From an uncultured Chloroflexota bacterium (GTDB lineage Bacteria; Chloroflexota; Anaerolineae; Caldilineales; Caldilineaceae): DNA of 5,473 nucleotides. The stretch covers positions 1 to 5,473 of the forward strand of contig CAIOHJ010000157.1 of the NCBI GenBank assembly GCA_903858085.1. The letters are read 5' to 3'. Below the pieces are notes generated by a model that saw nothing but the letters and a program-made list of their open reading frames with translations, ran no database searches and was not told where the DNA came from. A program made the translations under genes and the position numbers. How positions within the stretch are numbered: the first letter of the stretch is position 1; each line of letters begins with the position of its first letter. Of the stretch, positions 1-5,456 are shown piece after piece.

Positions 1-1477
1 GGACGAATCGGTGCTGGACGAGTCGGTGCAGCGGCTCCTCACCCTCATCCAGCGGGCTGCCGCCACCCCCAAAGGGGGAAGCTTCGATGTCGCCGGCCAC
101 CACGCCCTGGCCCGCCAGGTCGCTGCGGCCGGAATGGTGCTGCTCAAAAACGACGGCCTCCTGCCCCTGCGCGCTCCCCGCCGGATCGCAGTCATCGGCC
201 GTGCCGCTCGGGAACCTCACTTCCAAGGCGGCGGCAGCTCTCACATCCACCCCACCCAGGTGGACAGCCCCTTCGACGAAGTGCAAAAGCTGGCAGGAGA
301 GGCAGCGGTGACCTACTGCGCAGGATATCCGGCGGACGACCGCCTTGACCCTGCCCTGATCGACGAGGCAGTGCAGGCCGCCAGCCAGGCCGAGGTCGCG
401 CTGCTCTACATCGCACTCCCCAGCTACAAAGAATCCGAAGGGTACGACCGCCCCGACCTCGATCTCACCGCACAGCAGGTGGCCCTGATCCAGGCTGTCA
501 GCGCTGCCCAGCCTCGCTGCGTCGTCCTGCTCCACAACGGTGCCGCTGTCGTCATGTCAGAATGGATCGACGGTGTGGCTGCTGTGCTGGAGGTCTGGAT
601 GGCCGGCCAGGCCGGCGGCGGCGCGATCGCTGACCTCCTCTTCGGCGTGGTCAATCCTTCCGGCAAACTGGCGGAAAGCTTCCCCCTGCGGCTGGTCGAC
701 ACCCCGGCCGCGCTCAACTACCCCGGGGAGAACGGCCAGGTCCGCTATGGAGAAGGGCTCTTCATCGGCTATCGTTTTTACGATGCCCGCCAGGAGGAAG
801 TGCTCTTCCCCTTCGGCCATGGGCTGAGCTACACAACCTTTGCGTACAGCCACCCCAGCGTCTCGGCCACCCCTTTCCGTGACATCGATGGCGTCACCGT
901 CTCGATCGACGTGACCAACACTGGCTCGCTGGCCGGCAGCGAAACCGTGCAGATCTATGTCCACGATCGGCACTGTTCACTGACCCGCCCGGTCAAGGAG
1001 CTCAAAGGGTTCAGCAAAGTCTTCCTGCAGCCCGGCGAGAGCCGCCGTCTCTCGATCGAGCTGGATTTCCGAGCCTTTGCTTTTTACCACCCCGGCCATC
1101 AACGCTGGGTGGCCGAAGCCGGGGAGTTTGAGCTGCAGATCGGCGCCTCCGCCGCCGACATCCGCGCCACAGTGACGGTGCTGCTGCAGACCACCCAGGA
1201 GTTGCCCAGCCTGCTCCACGCCGAATCGACTGTGCGCGAGTGGCTGGCAGACCCACGCGGCCAGACGGTGGCCGCCTCCCTCATCCATCAGATCACCGAG
1301 CAGATGGGAGCCGCCTTCAACGGGGGCGGAGAAGAAGACGCGGGAATCGGCATGGATGTGGCCGGGTTTCTGCAGGACATGCCGCTGGCCAGCATCCTCG
1401 GCTTCCAGGAGGAGCTGCTGCCCGCCCCGGCTGAAAGCATCGTCGCTGACCTGCTGCGGCAGCTTCACCAGCGTTGA
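1..1477 (+). CDS. Glycoside hydrolase family 3 beta-glucosidase, C-terminal part (5' truncated by window edge)
   Basis: The product should hydrolyse terminal non-reducing beta-glycosidic bonds, releasing glucose or a related sugar from oligosaccharides; no signal peptide can be judged because the start is missing. The frame is open to the first base (D-E-S before the GTG at 11), so that GTG is internal and the N-terminal TIM barrel with the nucleophile Asp lies upstream. Residue numbers count from the codon at 11. Residues 28-53 (GMVLLKNDGLLPL at 41-53) are the linker into the alpha/beta sandwich domain. SEGYDR at 142-147 is the GH3 acid/base motif, with Glu143 the likely proton donor. NPSGKLAESFP at 215-225 and FPFGHGLSYTTF at 266-277 are family signatures. 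A fibronectin III-like domain spans about 294-376. A roughly 95-residue tail (395-488), with DMPLASILGF near its end, follows. Substrate cannot be decided from this fragment. Family assignment is very secure. Confidence 0.96.
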   Translation, partial: DESVLDESVQRLLTLIQRAAATPKGGSFDVAGHHALARQVAAAGMVLLKNDGLLPLRAPRRIAVIGRAAREPHFQGGGSSHIHPTQVDSPFDEVQKLAGEAAVTYCAGYPADDRLDPALIDEAVQAASQAEVALLYIALPSYKESEGYDRPDLDLTAQQVALIQAVSAAQPRCVVLLHNGAAVVMSEWIDGVAAVLEVWMAGQAGGGAIADLLFGVVNPSGKLAESFPLRLVDTPAALNYPGENGQVRYGEGLFIGYRFYDARQEEVLFPFGHGLSYTTFAYSHPSVSATPFRDIDGVTVSIDVTNTGSLAGSETVQIYVHDRHCSLTRPVKELKGFSKVFLQPGESRRLSIELDFRAFAFYHPGHQRWVAEAGEFELQIGASAADIRATVTVLLQTTQELPSLLHAESTVREWLADPRGQTVAASLIHQITEQMGAAFNGGGEEDAGIGMDVAGFLQDMPLASILGFQEELLPAPAESIVADLLRQLHQR

Positions 1478-1682
1478 GGGGCAGAGATCGCCCCCCGCGC
1501 GCAGAAAGGCAGAATTGGCGGCGACGCGGGAGGCGCTGCCCCCGGTGAACCGCTCAGAGCCCCGACCGCAGGGGCATCTCCTTCCCCAGCACGTTTGTGC
1601 GGGCAAAAGCTGTGATAGGCTAGCAGGTAGGGGCTGGCGGTAGAGTGCGTTGACTGGATGCGAGCAAGGATGGGATGGCTGT

Positions 1683-1713
1683 AGGGCGAAGTGGCACTTC
1701 GCCCTCTTTGTTT
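1683..1713 (+). terminator. Rho-independent terminator after the GH3 gene
   Basis: AGGGCGAAG (1683-1691) pairs perfectly with CTTCGCCCT (1697-1705) around a five-base TGGCA loop, and CTTTGTTT follows at once (1706-1713). This is a textbook intrinsic terminator for + strand transcription, 205 bases after the GH3 stop and before the oppositely oriented tetR stop. The T-rich tail exists only on the + strand side, so it is a weaker candidate for ending tetR transcription from the other direction. The roughly 200 bases between the GH3 stop and this hairpin contain no gene or motif that I recognise. Confidence 0.8.
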
Positions 1714-1748
1714 ATCCGGACGGTGGTCTTTTGGGGCTAGATTGTCCT

Positions 1749-2375
1749 TCAGGCAAGTAGACCCGTGAGCAGGTGCCGCAACATCGTGGCGGAGAGAGCG
1801 GCGGCATCGCGCTGGGTGCGGATGTAGTCGGGCAATTTGTTAGCGATGAGAATGGCGCTGAGGCCGTGCATGCAGCTCCAAATCGTTGCCGCGAGATCGA
1901 GCGGGGGGGTCGGGCGCAGGTGGCCGCTGGCCTGCAAGGCGGCAACGATGTTGATCAGTTTGGCGAGCGTGTCGTGCGAGGTCGCTTTCAGGTCGGGGTA
2001 GGCATCGTTGTTCAATGGGCCAAACATAACCTGATAATGCGCGGGGTGGTTGAGGGCAAAGGTGACATAGGACTGCCCCGTGGCGATGAGGCGCTCGATG
2101 GGGTCAGGGTAGGTTGGGTTGGCTTGGGCAGAGTCCATGGCCTCGCCTAGCAAGCGAAAGCCTTGTTCGGCAATGGCCGCCAGCAGAGACTCCTTGTCGG
2201 GAAAATGTTGATAGGGCGCGTTATGGCTGACCCCGGCGCGCTGAGCCAACTTGCGCAGGCTGAGCGCGGCGACCCCCGCTTCGGAGAGCATCTCTGTCCC
2301 GAGGGCGAGGAGCGTGTTGCGCAGGTCGCCGTGGTGGTATTTGCTGATTTTCTCATCTAAAGTTAATGTGGTCAT
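1749..2375 (-). CDS. TetR/AcrR-family transcriptional regulator with WHG-type C-terminal domain
   Basis: A 208-residue one-component repressor expected to bind DNA as a dimer and release it when a small molecule binds. Residues 12-30 (KYHHGDLRNTLLALGTEML) and the helix-turn-helix at 37-58 (SLRKLAQRAGVS, then YQHF) are a typical TetR N-terminal domain. Residues 85-208 are the ligand and dimerisation region; YVTFALNHPAHYQVMF (103-118) and WSCMHGL (166-172) resemble the WHG-type C-terminal domain. Length is normal for the family and all parts look intact. I chose the ATG at 2375; a TTG two codons upstream (2381) is in frame but less likely. It is divergent from the broken SDR operon, and overlapping palindromes lie in the shared intergenic region within its predicted promoter, so it probably represses itself and the + strand unit. 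The ligand is unknown; SDR neighbours suggest a lipophilic or carbonyl compound, which is only a guess. Confidence 0.93.
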   Translation of the reverse strand: MTTLTLDEKISKYHHGDLRNTLLALGTEMLSEAGVAALSLRKLAQRAGVSHNAPYQHFPDKESLLAAIAEQGFRLLGEAMDSAQANPTYPDPIERLIATGQSYVTFALNHPAHYQVMFGPLNNDAYPDLKATSHDTLAKLINIVAALQASGHLRPTPPLDLAATIWSCMHGLSAILIANKLPDYIRTQRDAAALSATMLRHLLTGLLA

Positions 2376-2387
2376 TGTCAACTTTGT

Positions 2388-2415
2388 GCTATAGTGTCAA
2401 TATTGACACTGTCAA
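2388..2415 (-). promoter_or_regulatory. Predicted sigma70-type promoter of tetR
   Basis: Read on the - strand, a perfect TTGACA -35 box (complement of 2410-2415) is followed after 16 bases by TATAGC (complement of 2388-2393) as a -10 box. Initiation would fall near 2381, only about six bases before the ATG at 2375, so the mRNA would be nearly leaderless. No convincing ribosome binding site lies before the ATG. The whole spacer is occupied by the palindromic operator, which fits autorepression. Confidence 0.55.
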
Positions 2416-2418
2416 TAT
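2393..2418. promoter_or_regulatory. Double overlapping palindromic operator, likely TetR binding site
   Basis: Two perfect palindromes overlap. AGTGTCAATATTGACACT at 2393-2410 has an even centre (18 bp). ATATTGACACTGTCAATAT at 2400-2418 is centred on C2409 (19 bp). Together they contain three half-sites: TGTCAAT at 2395-2401, ATTGACA at 2402-2408 and TGTCAAT at 2410-2416. A further TGTCAA lies at 2376-2381, just upstream of the tetR start. The position between divergent genes, within both predicted promoters, is what is expected of the operator for the adjacent TetR protein. Binding by this regulator is inferred; the symmetry is seen directly. Confidence 0.8.
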
Positions 2419-2421
2419 AAC
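2394..2421 (+). promoter_or_regulatory. Possible promoter of the + strand remnant operon
   Basis: TATAAC at 2416-2421 is a good -10 box (5 of 6). The best -35 at usual spacing is GTGTCA at 2394-2399 (4 of 6), with a 16-base spacer. A perfect TTGACA at 2403-2408 also exists, but no -10 box lies at a suitable distance from it. Either way the elements are embedded in the palindromes, so repressor binding would block initiation. Initiation would be near 2428, about 35 bases before the first start codon. Confidence 0.45.
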
Positions 2422-2463
2422 ACAGATTGCTGAGACACGCAACATGAAATAAAGGAGAAGGAT

Positions 2464-2541
2464 GTGTCGAACAAGGTTTTACGGCAAGGTCTGCGCTGGG
2501 GCCACATGGTCGTAGGCGCACTGATGGTCGCATTCGTGTAA
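2464..2541 (+). pseudogene. 5' remnant of a small membrane-protein gene, cut after 25 codons
   Basis: A strong ribosome binding site (AAAGGAGAAGG, 2451-2461) precedes a GTG start at 2464. The frame reads MSNKVLRQGLRWGHMVVGALMVAFV and then stops at TAA 2539-2541, counting 25 residues with the hydrophobic stretch from about residue 15. It looks like the beginning of a small membrane protein whose first helix is interrupted. Right at the stop the sequence switches, in another frame, into the middle of an SDR gene, which argues that the gene was truncated by a deletion and is not a natural micropeptide. An ATG at 2462 gives a different, shorter frame (17 codons) with little protein character. I do not recognise the parent family. 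A functional 25-residue leader or membrane peptide cannot be ruled out. Confidence 0.5.
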
Positions 2542-2980
2542 TGTCAGCTCGATTGGCGGGCTGTTGGCCTTGCCCTACAACAGTGCCTATGCGGCCAGCA
2601 AGTTCGCGCCGGAAGGGTACAGCGCATCGCTACGGTTGGAACTACTGGAAGACCAGATTTACGTATCGCTGGTGGAGCCGGGGCTGGTACGCACCGACAC
2701 GCTCGACACGTCCAGACAGCAGGTGACGACCGGTCACCCGTTGTCTGCGCAGGCACGGGCGGCGATGGTGGATACGATGCGGCAGAGCGGGCTCAACAGC
2801 GGTGTGGCACCCGGCCACGTGGCCGGGGCAGTGGCACAGATTGTGGCCGCGCGACGACCGCGTTTGCGTTACCCGGTTGGGGCGCTGGTGCGGTGGGTGC
2901 CGGTGAGGAAGACCGTGTTGCCGCAGTCCATATTTGAATGGGTCGCAGTTCAGCAATTTTTGCGCCCGGTGCAAGCTTGA
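2540..2980 (+). pseudogene. Short-chain dehydrogenase/reductase, N-terminal half deleted
   Basis: From AAT at 2540 the frame reads NVSSIGGLLALPYNSAYAAS and on through a typical classical SDR C-terminal half. The catalytic Ser lies in NVSS, and the catalytic YxxxK pair is Tyr at 2588-2590 and Lys at 2600-2602. The SLVEPGLVRTD loop and a C-terminal RYPVGALVRW segment follow, ending at TGA 2978-2980. What is missing is everything before: the TGxxxGIG cofactor-binding loop and the NNAG motif, perhaps 130-140 residues judged by family length. The frame is open only back to 2525, after a TGA at 2522. There is no ribosome binding site for the remaining in-frame starts (TTG 2564 is the first). Without the Rossmann half it cannot bind NAD(P) in the normal way, so I call it a pseudogene. 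The intact parent probably formed an operon with the membrane gene 23 bases downstream. Confidence 0.85.
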
Positions 2981-3003
2981 GGCGCGAACACTGGAGGAAG
3001 ACG

Positions 3004-3708
3004 ATGTTGGCTTATGCAACGACTTGGATGATTGGATTGGTGGTGACACATGCCGTCGTGGCGACACTGCTGGGCTGGCAGGTCTATCAGCGCGGGCAGG
3101 GGTGGGCGCGCTGGCTGGGGTTTGGGATTTTGTATCCGTGGCTGGGGTTGACGGTGCTACTTACCACACAAGGCTGGGTGGCCAATATGACCGAACCGAT
3201 TTCGCCGCTGGGCATTGTGATGACAATTGCCACGGGGGGCGGGTTGGCCCTGATGCTGTTGTGGCCGCCGCTGAAGCAAGCGGTTGAGTCGCTACCGCTG
3301 AGCTGGCTGATGGGCGTACAGGTGTATCGGGTGTTTGGAATTGTGTTCCTGTTCGGCTGGCTGGCGGGCGAGGTGCCGCTGGCACTGGGGCCGCTGACGG
3401 CCTTCAACGATGTCGCAGTGGGTCTATCGGCGCTGGTGGTGACAGCCTATGTGCTGCGAGGCGGTGCGGTGTGGGTGGGGCGGGTGTGGAACGTATATGG
3501 CCTGCTAGATTTTGCGTATGCCGTGCCGGTGGGGGTGCTGGCCGCGCCCCATGCGTTGCGGTTGCTGAACCTGACACCGGACACCTCCGCGTTGGGGGTG
3601 CTGCCACTGTCGTTCATCACATTATGGGCAGTGCCATTGTCGATTATGCTCCATGTCGCCGCGCTGCGGAAGCTGGGTTCGGTGGTCAAGGTGCGAAATC
3701 TAGGGTAA
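3004..3708 (+). CDS. Polytopic integral membrane protein of unknown function
   Basis: A 234-residue, very hydrophobic protein with about seven predicted membrane segments (roughly residues 6-25, 36-57, 68-87, 104-122, 131-151, 164-182, 197-220) and a basic C-terminal end (RKLGSVVKVRNLG). The ATG at 3004 is chosen because GGAGGA at 2993-2998 is at ideal distance; an upstream in-frame extension to 2938 would overlap the SDR remnant and lacks such a site. VQVYRVFGIVFL (105-116), a Gly-Glu-Val-Pro turn (122-125), FNDVAVGLSA (134-143) and WNVYGLLDF (162-170) resemble conserved blocks I associate with uncharacterised bacterial membrane proteins; polar residues Arg109, Asn135, Asp136, Asn163 and Asp169 within or near helices could form a functional site. 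I cannot name a function. It is the last gene of the TetR-controlled unit and looks intact although the genes before it are broken. Confidence 0.85.
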   Translation: MLAYATTWMIGLVVTHAVVATLLGWQVYQRGQGWARWLGFGILYPWLGLTVLLTTQGWVANMTEPISPLGIVMTIATGGGLALMLLWPPLKQAVESLPLSWLMGVQVYRVFGIVFLFGWLAGEVPLALGPLTAFNDVAVGLSALVVTAYVLRGGAVWVGRVWNVYGLLDFAYAVPVGVLAAPHALRLLNLTPDTSALGVLPLSFITLWAVPLSIMLHVAALRKLGSVVKVRNLG

Positions 3709-3714
3709 ATTCAT

Positions 3715-3731
3715 CCGCCCCGATGGGGCGG
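3715..3731. repeat. GC-rich hairpin after the membrane-protein gene
   Basis: CCGCCCC (3715-3721) and GGGGCGG (3725-3731) pair perfectly around a GAT loop, six bases after the membrane-protein stop. The location suits a transcript-end or mRNA-protecting structure. There is no T-run behind it on either strand, so I do not call it an intrinsic terminator. Confidence 0.5.
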
Positions 3732-3798
3732 GGAGTAGCCATGCTTCATTTCACTTGTGCCCTGATCGCTTTTCGCGCAGCCGGGTGATTCGGATAGG

Positions 3799-3813
3799 CT
3801 CGAAGTTTTCGAG
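3799..3813. repeat. CTCGAA/TTCGAG inverted repeat upstream of promoter
   Basis: CTCGAA (3799-3804) and TTCGAG (3808-3813) form a perfect 6-bp inverted repeat separated by GTT. Its centre is about 33 bases before the -35 box at 3839, a position where an activator could bind. It may equally be a small hairpin of no importance. Confidence 0.35.
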
Positions 3814-3838
3814 GCCAACTATAGGTGCAAATCGCCGC

Positions 3839-3867
3839 TTGACAATCCACCACGACAATGCTAGTAT
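3839..3867 (+). promoter_or_regulatory. Strong sigma70-type promoter of the solute-binding protein gene
   Basis: A perfect TTGACA (3839-3844) is followed by a 17-base spacer and TAGTAT (3862-3867), preceded by TGC (3859-3861), which makes an extended -10 element. Transcription should begin near 3874, giving a leader of about 180 bases before the ATG at 4053. This is the best promoter in the window and probably drives the ABC transporter operon. Confidence 0.7.
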
Positions 3868-3900
3868 GCACATGTATTCATCAAAAAGCACAAATGTGCA
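3867..3900. promoter_or_regulatory. GCACA/TGTGC motif cluster, possible operator at the transcription start
   Basis: TGCACAT (3867-3873) and ATGTGCA (3894-3900) form a perfect 7-bp inverted repeat 20 bases apart. A second, tighter inverted repeat, GCACA-AA-TGTGC, lies at 3888-3899, so the five-base unit occurs three times within 34 bases. The first copy begins at the last base of the -10 box and the others lie just after the expected start, a classic place for a repressor of a sugar transport operon to bind. The cognate regulator is not in this window; the tetR operator half-site (TGTCAAT) is different. Confidence 0.45.
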
Positions 3901-4052
3901 CAAAAAATCCCTGAGAAGAAGCGCTCGGCCTCTTGCGCTGGGGGATGTGCTTGTCCGCTGGGGATTGGGAAAGGCGCGTTGTTTTTTGATGGAACTGGTC
4001 AATTGTGCCAACTCTCCTATTCTGCCAACATCCGTTACGAAAGGAAACTTGC

Positions 4053-5456
4053 ATGCAAACACCATCTTGGCGACGTTTCGGCATTTTGATGAGCACGCTG
4101 CTGATGACAGCTCTCCTCTTCTCAGCGTGTGCACCGGCAGCCGCACCGGCAGCCGCACCGGCAGCAGCACCGGCAGCCGCAGGGGGCGAGTGGTCTTTGG
4201 AGCAGGCCGCTGCACCCTATGCCGGTACCACAATCAACTGTGTTTTTTTGGATCGGCCGGGCTATCGAGCTGCCATCGAACTGATCCCAGAGTTTGAGGC
4301 GGCTACAGGCATCGATGTCAACTGGGAAATCATGCCCTACGAGAACAGCCGCGAAAAACAGGTGCTGGATTTCACCGGGATGACCGGCAACTACGACTGT
4401 ATCCTGATCGATGTCGTCTGGATCGGTGAGTTTGCGGCTTCTGGCTGGGCAGTGCCGCTGGAGCGTTTTTACAACGACCCAGCGCTGGCCGACCCTGCGC
4501 TCAACCTGGCCGGCTTTTTCCCGATTTTGCTTGAATCGTTCGGCACCTGGGACCAGGTTGTTTACGGCCTGCCTTTTGACAACTATTCAGGGGTCCTCTT
4601 CTACAACCGCTGCATGCTGGAAGAGGCTGGGTTTGATGGTCCGCCAGCGACCTACCAGGAGCTGCTGGAAGTGTACGGCCCGGCACTGACCCAGGATGGC
4701 AAGTATGCCTATGCGTTGCAGTCCCGCCGTGGCGAAACACAATCTGCCGATTCGTTCATGCGCGTGATCTGGCCTTTTGGCGGTTCGCTGCTGGATGAAA
4801 ACTTCGAACCCAATCTGTTGGCTGAAGAGTCGTTGGCAGGGCTGAACTTCCGCCAGGAGCTGATGAAGTACATGCCGCCAGATATTGTCGAATGGGATCA
4901 TGACGAAACCGTGCAAGGGCTGGCGCAGGGCAACGTGGCCATGATCACCGAATGGAGTGCCTTCAACGCCTACTTTACCGACCCAGAAACCTCCAAAATT
5001 GTCGACTGCATCGACTATGCGGTCGAACCTGCGGGCCCAGCCGGCTCGCGCCCGGCTTTGGGCGGGTTTTCACTGGGTGTCAGCGCCAACAGCTCTCCAG
5101 AAAAACAGGCCGCGACCTGGCTCTTTATTCAATGGGTGACCTCCGAAGCCAAGTCGAAGGACTATATTCGCGCAGGGGGCGTTTCTGGACGCATGAGCGC
5201 GTATGAAGACCCCGAACTCCAGGCCCAGTACCCCTACTTTGAACCATTGGTGGTCTCCTGGAAGGAATATGGCAATCCAGTCTTCCGTCCCCGCTTTCCA
5301 GAGTGGCCCGCGATCTCTGAGCTGATTGCCCAAACCGGCACAGAGATGATGCTGGGCAGCATCTCTGTAGAGGAGGGAGCACAGCGGCTGAACGACCAGA
5401 TTCGCGCCATTCTGGATGAGGCCGGCTACTACGGGGATCGCCCCAAACTGCAGTAA
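4053..5456 (+). CDS. Carbohydrate ABC transporter solute-binding lipoprotein (family 1)
   Basis: A 467-residue extracytoplasmic binding protein that should capture a sugar or oligosaccharide and deliver it to a membrane permease. The ATG at 4053 is preceded by AAAGGAAA (4040-4047) and starts a good signal peptide: basic MQTPSWRRFG, hydrophobic core at about 11-23, then LFSAC with lipid-modified Cys26. An Ala/Pro linker of four APAA units (27-42) precedes the folded domain. INCVFLDRPGYRAAIELIPE (61-80), PYENSREKQVLDF (95-107), LPFDNYSGVLFYN (173-185) and GNVAMITEWSAFNAYF (293-308) are typical of sugar-binding family 1 proteins; aromatic residues in these blocks probably stack on the ligand. 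Length is slightly above usual because of the linker. An in-frame ATG at 4005 would add 16 residues but spoils the signal peptide. Permease genes probably follow beyond 5456. The upstream GH3 enzyme suggests a beta-glucoside, which is inference. Confidence 0.94.
   Translation: MQTPSWRRFGILMSTLLMTALLFSACAPAAAPAAAPAAAPAAAGGEWSLEQAAAPYAGTTINCVFLDRPGYRAAIELIPEFEAATGIDVNWEIMPYENSREKQVLDFTGMTGNYDCILIDVVWIGEFAASGWAVPLERFYNDPALADPALNLAGFFPILLESFGTWDQVVYGLPFDNYSGVLFYNRCMLEEAGFDGPPATYQELLEVYGPALTQDGKYAYALQSRRGETQSADSFMRVIWPFGGSLLDENFEPNLLAEESLAGLNFRQELMKYMPPDIVEWDHDETVQGLAQGNVAMITEWSAFNAYFTDPETSKIVDCIDYAVEPAGPAGSRPALGGFSLGVSANSSPEKQAATWLFIQWVTSEAKSKDYIRAGGVSGRMSAYEDPELQAQYPYFEPLVVSWKEYGNPVFRPRFPEWPAISELIAQTGTEMMLGSISVEEGAQRLNDQIRAILDEAGYYGDRPKLQ
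4131..4178 (+). repeat. Four tandem 12-bp repeats encoding the APAA linker
   Basis: GCACCGGCAGCC occurs four times head to tail at 4131-4142, 4143-4154, 4155-4166 (last base A) and 4167-4178. Each unit encodes Ala-Pro-Ala-Ala immediately after the lipid-anchor Cys. The near identity at the DNA level points to recent slippage expansion; unit number may vary between strains without breaking the frame. Confidence 0.95.

Larger units (their letters stand above)
3709..4052. other. Non-coding region upstream of the solute-binding protein gene
   Basis: This stretch of about 340 bases carries no credible gene; the frames crossing it have no protein character or ribosome binding site. It holds, in order, a GC-rich hairpin at 3715-3731, a CTCGAA/TTCGAG inverted repeat at 3799-3813, a strong promoter at 3839-3867, a GCACA/TGTGC repeat cluster at 3867-3900, and a leader of about 180 bases with a run of six T at 3982-3987. 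It is more AT-rich around 3839-3910 than the flanking genes, as expected of a promoter region. Confidence 0.8.

Noticed and set aside
11..13. GTG at 11 as the real start of the GH3 gene
   Set aside because: The frame is open to base 2 upstream, and the protein from here lacks the entire N-terminal barrel of GH3; the gene continues outside the window.
1478..1494. GGGGC/GCCCC hairpin immediately after the GH3 stop as a terminator
   Set aside because: Only five base pairs with no T-run after it; the hairpin at 1683-1713 is far better.
1589..1600. GCAC-GTTT-GTGC mini-hairpin in the spacer before tetR
   Set aside because: Four-base stem, no T-tail and no regulatory context; expected by chance.
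977..1606. Long antisense open frame (209 codons) opposite the GH3 3' end
   Set aside because: It lies opposite strongly conserved GH3 and Fn3-like sequence, has low-complexity composition and no ribosome binding site; high-GC coding DNA commonly leaves such open antisense frames.
2541..2726. Frame starting with the ATG at 2541 created at the deletion join
   Set aside because: It is off-frame to the SDR homology and the translation has no family resemblance; it is a shadow of the SDR remnant.
2938..3003. N-terminal extension of the membrane protein to 2938
   Set aside because: It overlaps the SDR frame and lacks a ribosome binding site; GGAGGA at 2993-2998 clearly serves the ATG at 3004.
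4005..4052. In-frame ATG at 4005 as start of the solute-binding protein
   Set aside because: It would put 16 residues, including two Cys, before the signal peptide and has no ribosome binding site, while the ATG at 4053 has AAAGGAAA and a clean lipoprotein signal.
3751..4233. Antisense open frame of 160 codons across the promoter region and signal peptide
   Set aside because: Its repetitive LPVRLPV stretch is simply the antisense reading of the APAA linker repeats, and the frame covers a promoter and leader; no start signal.
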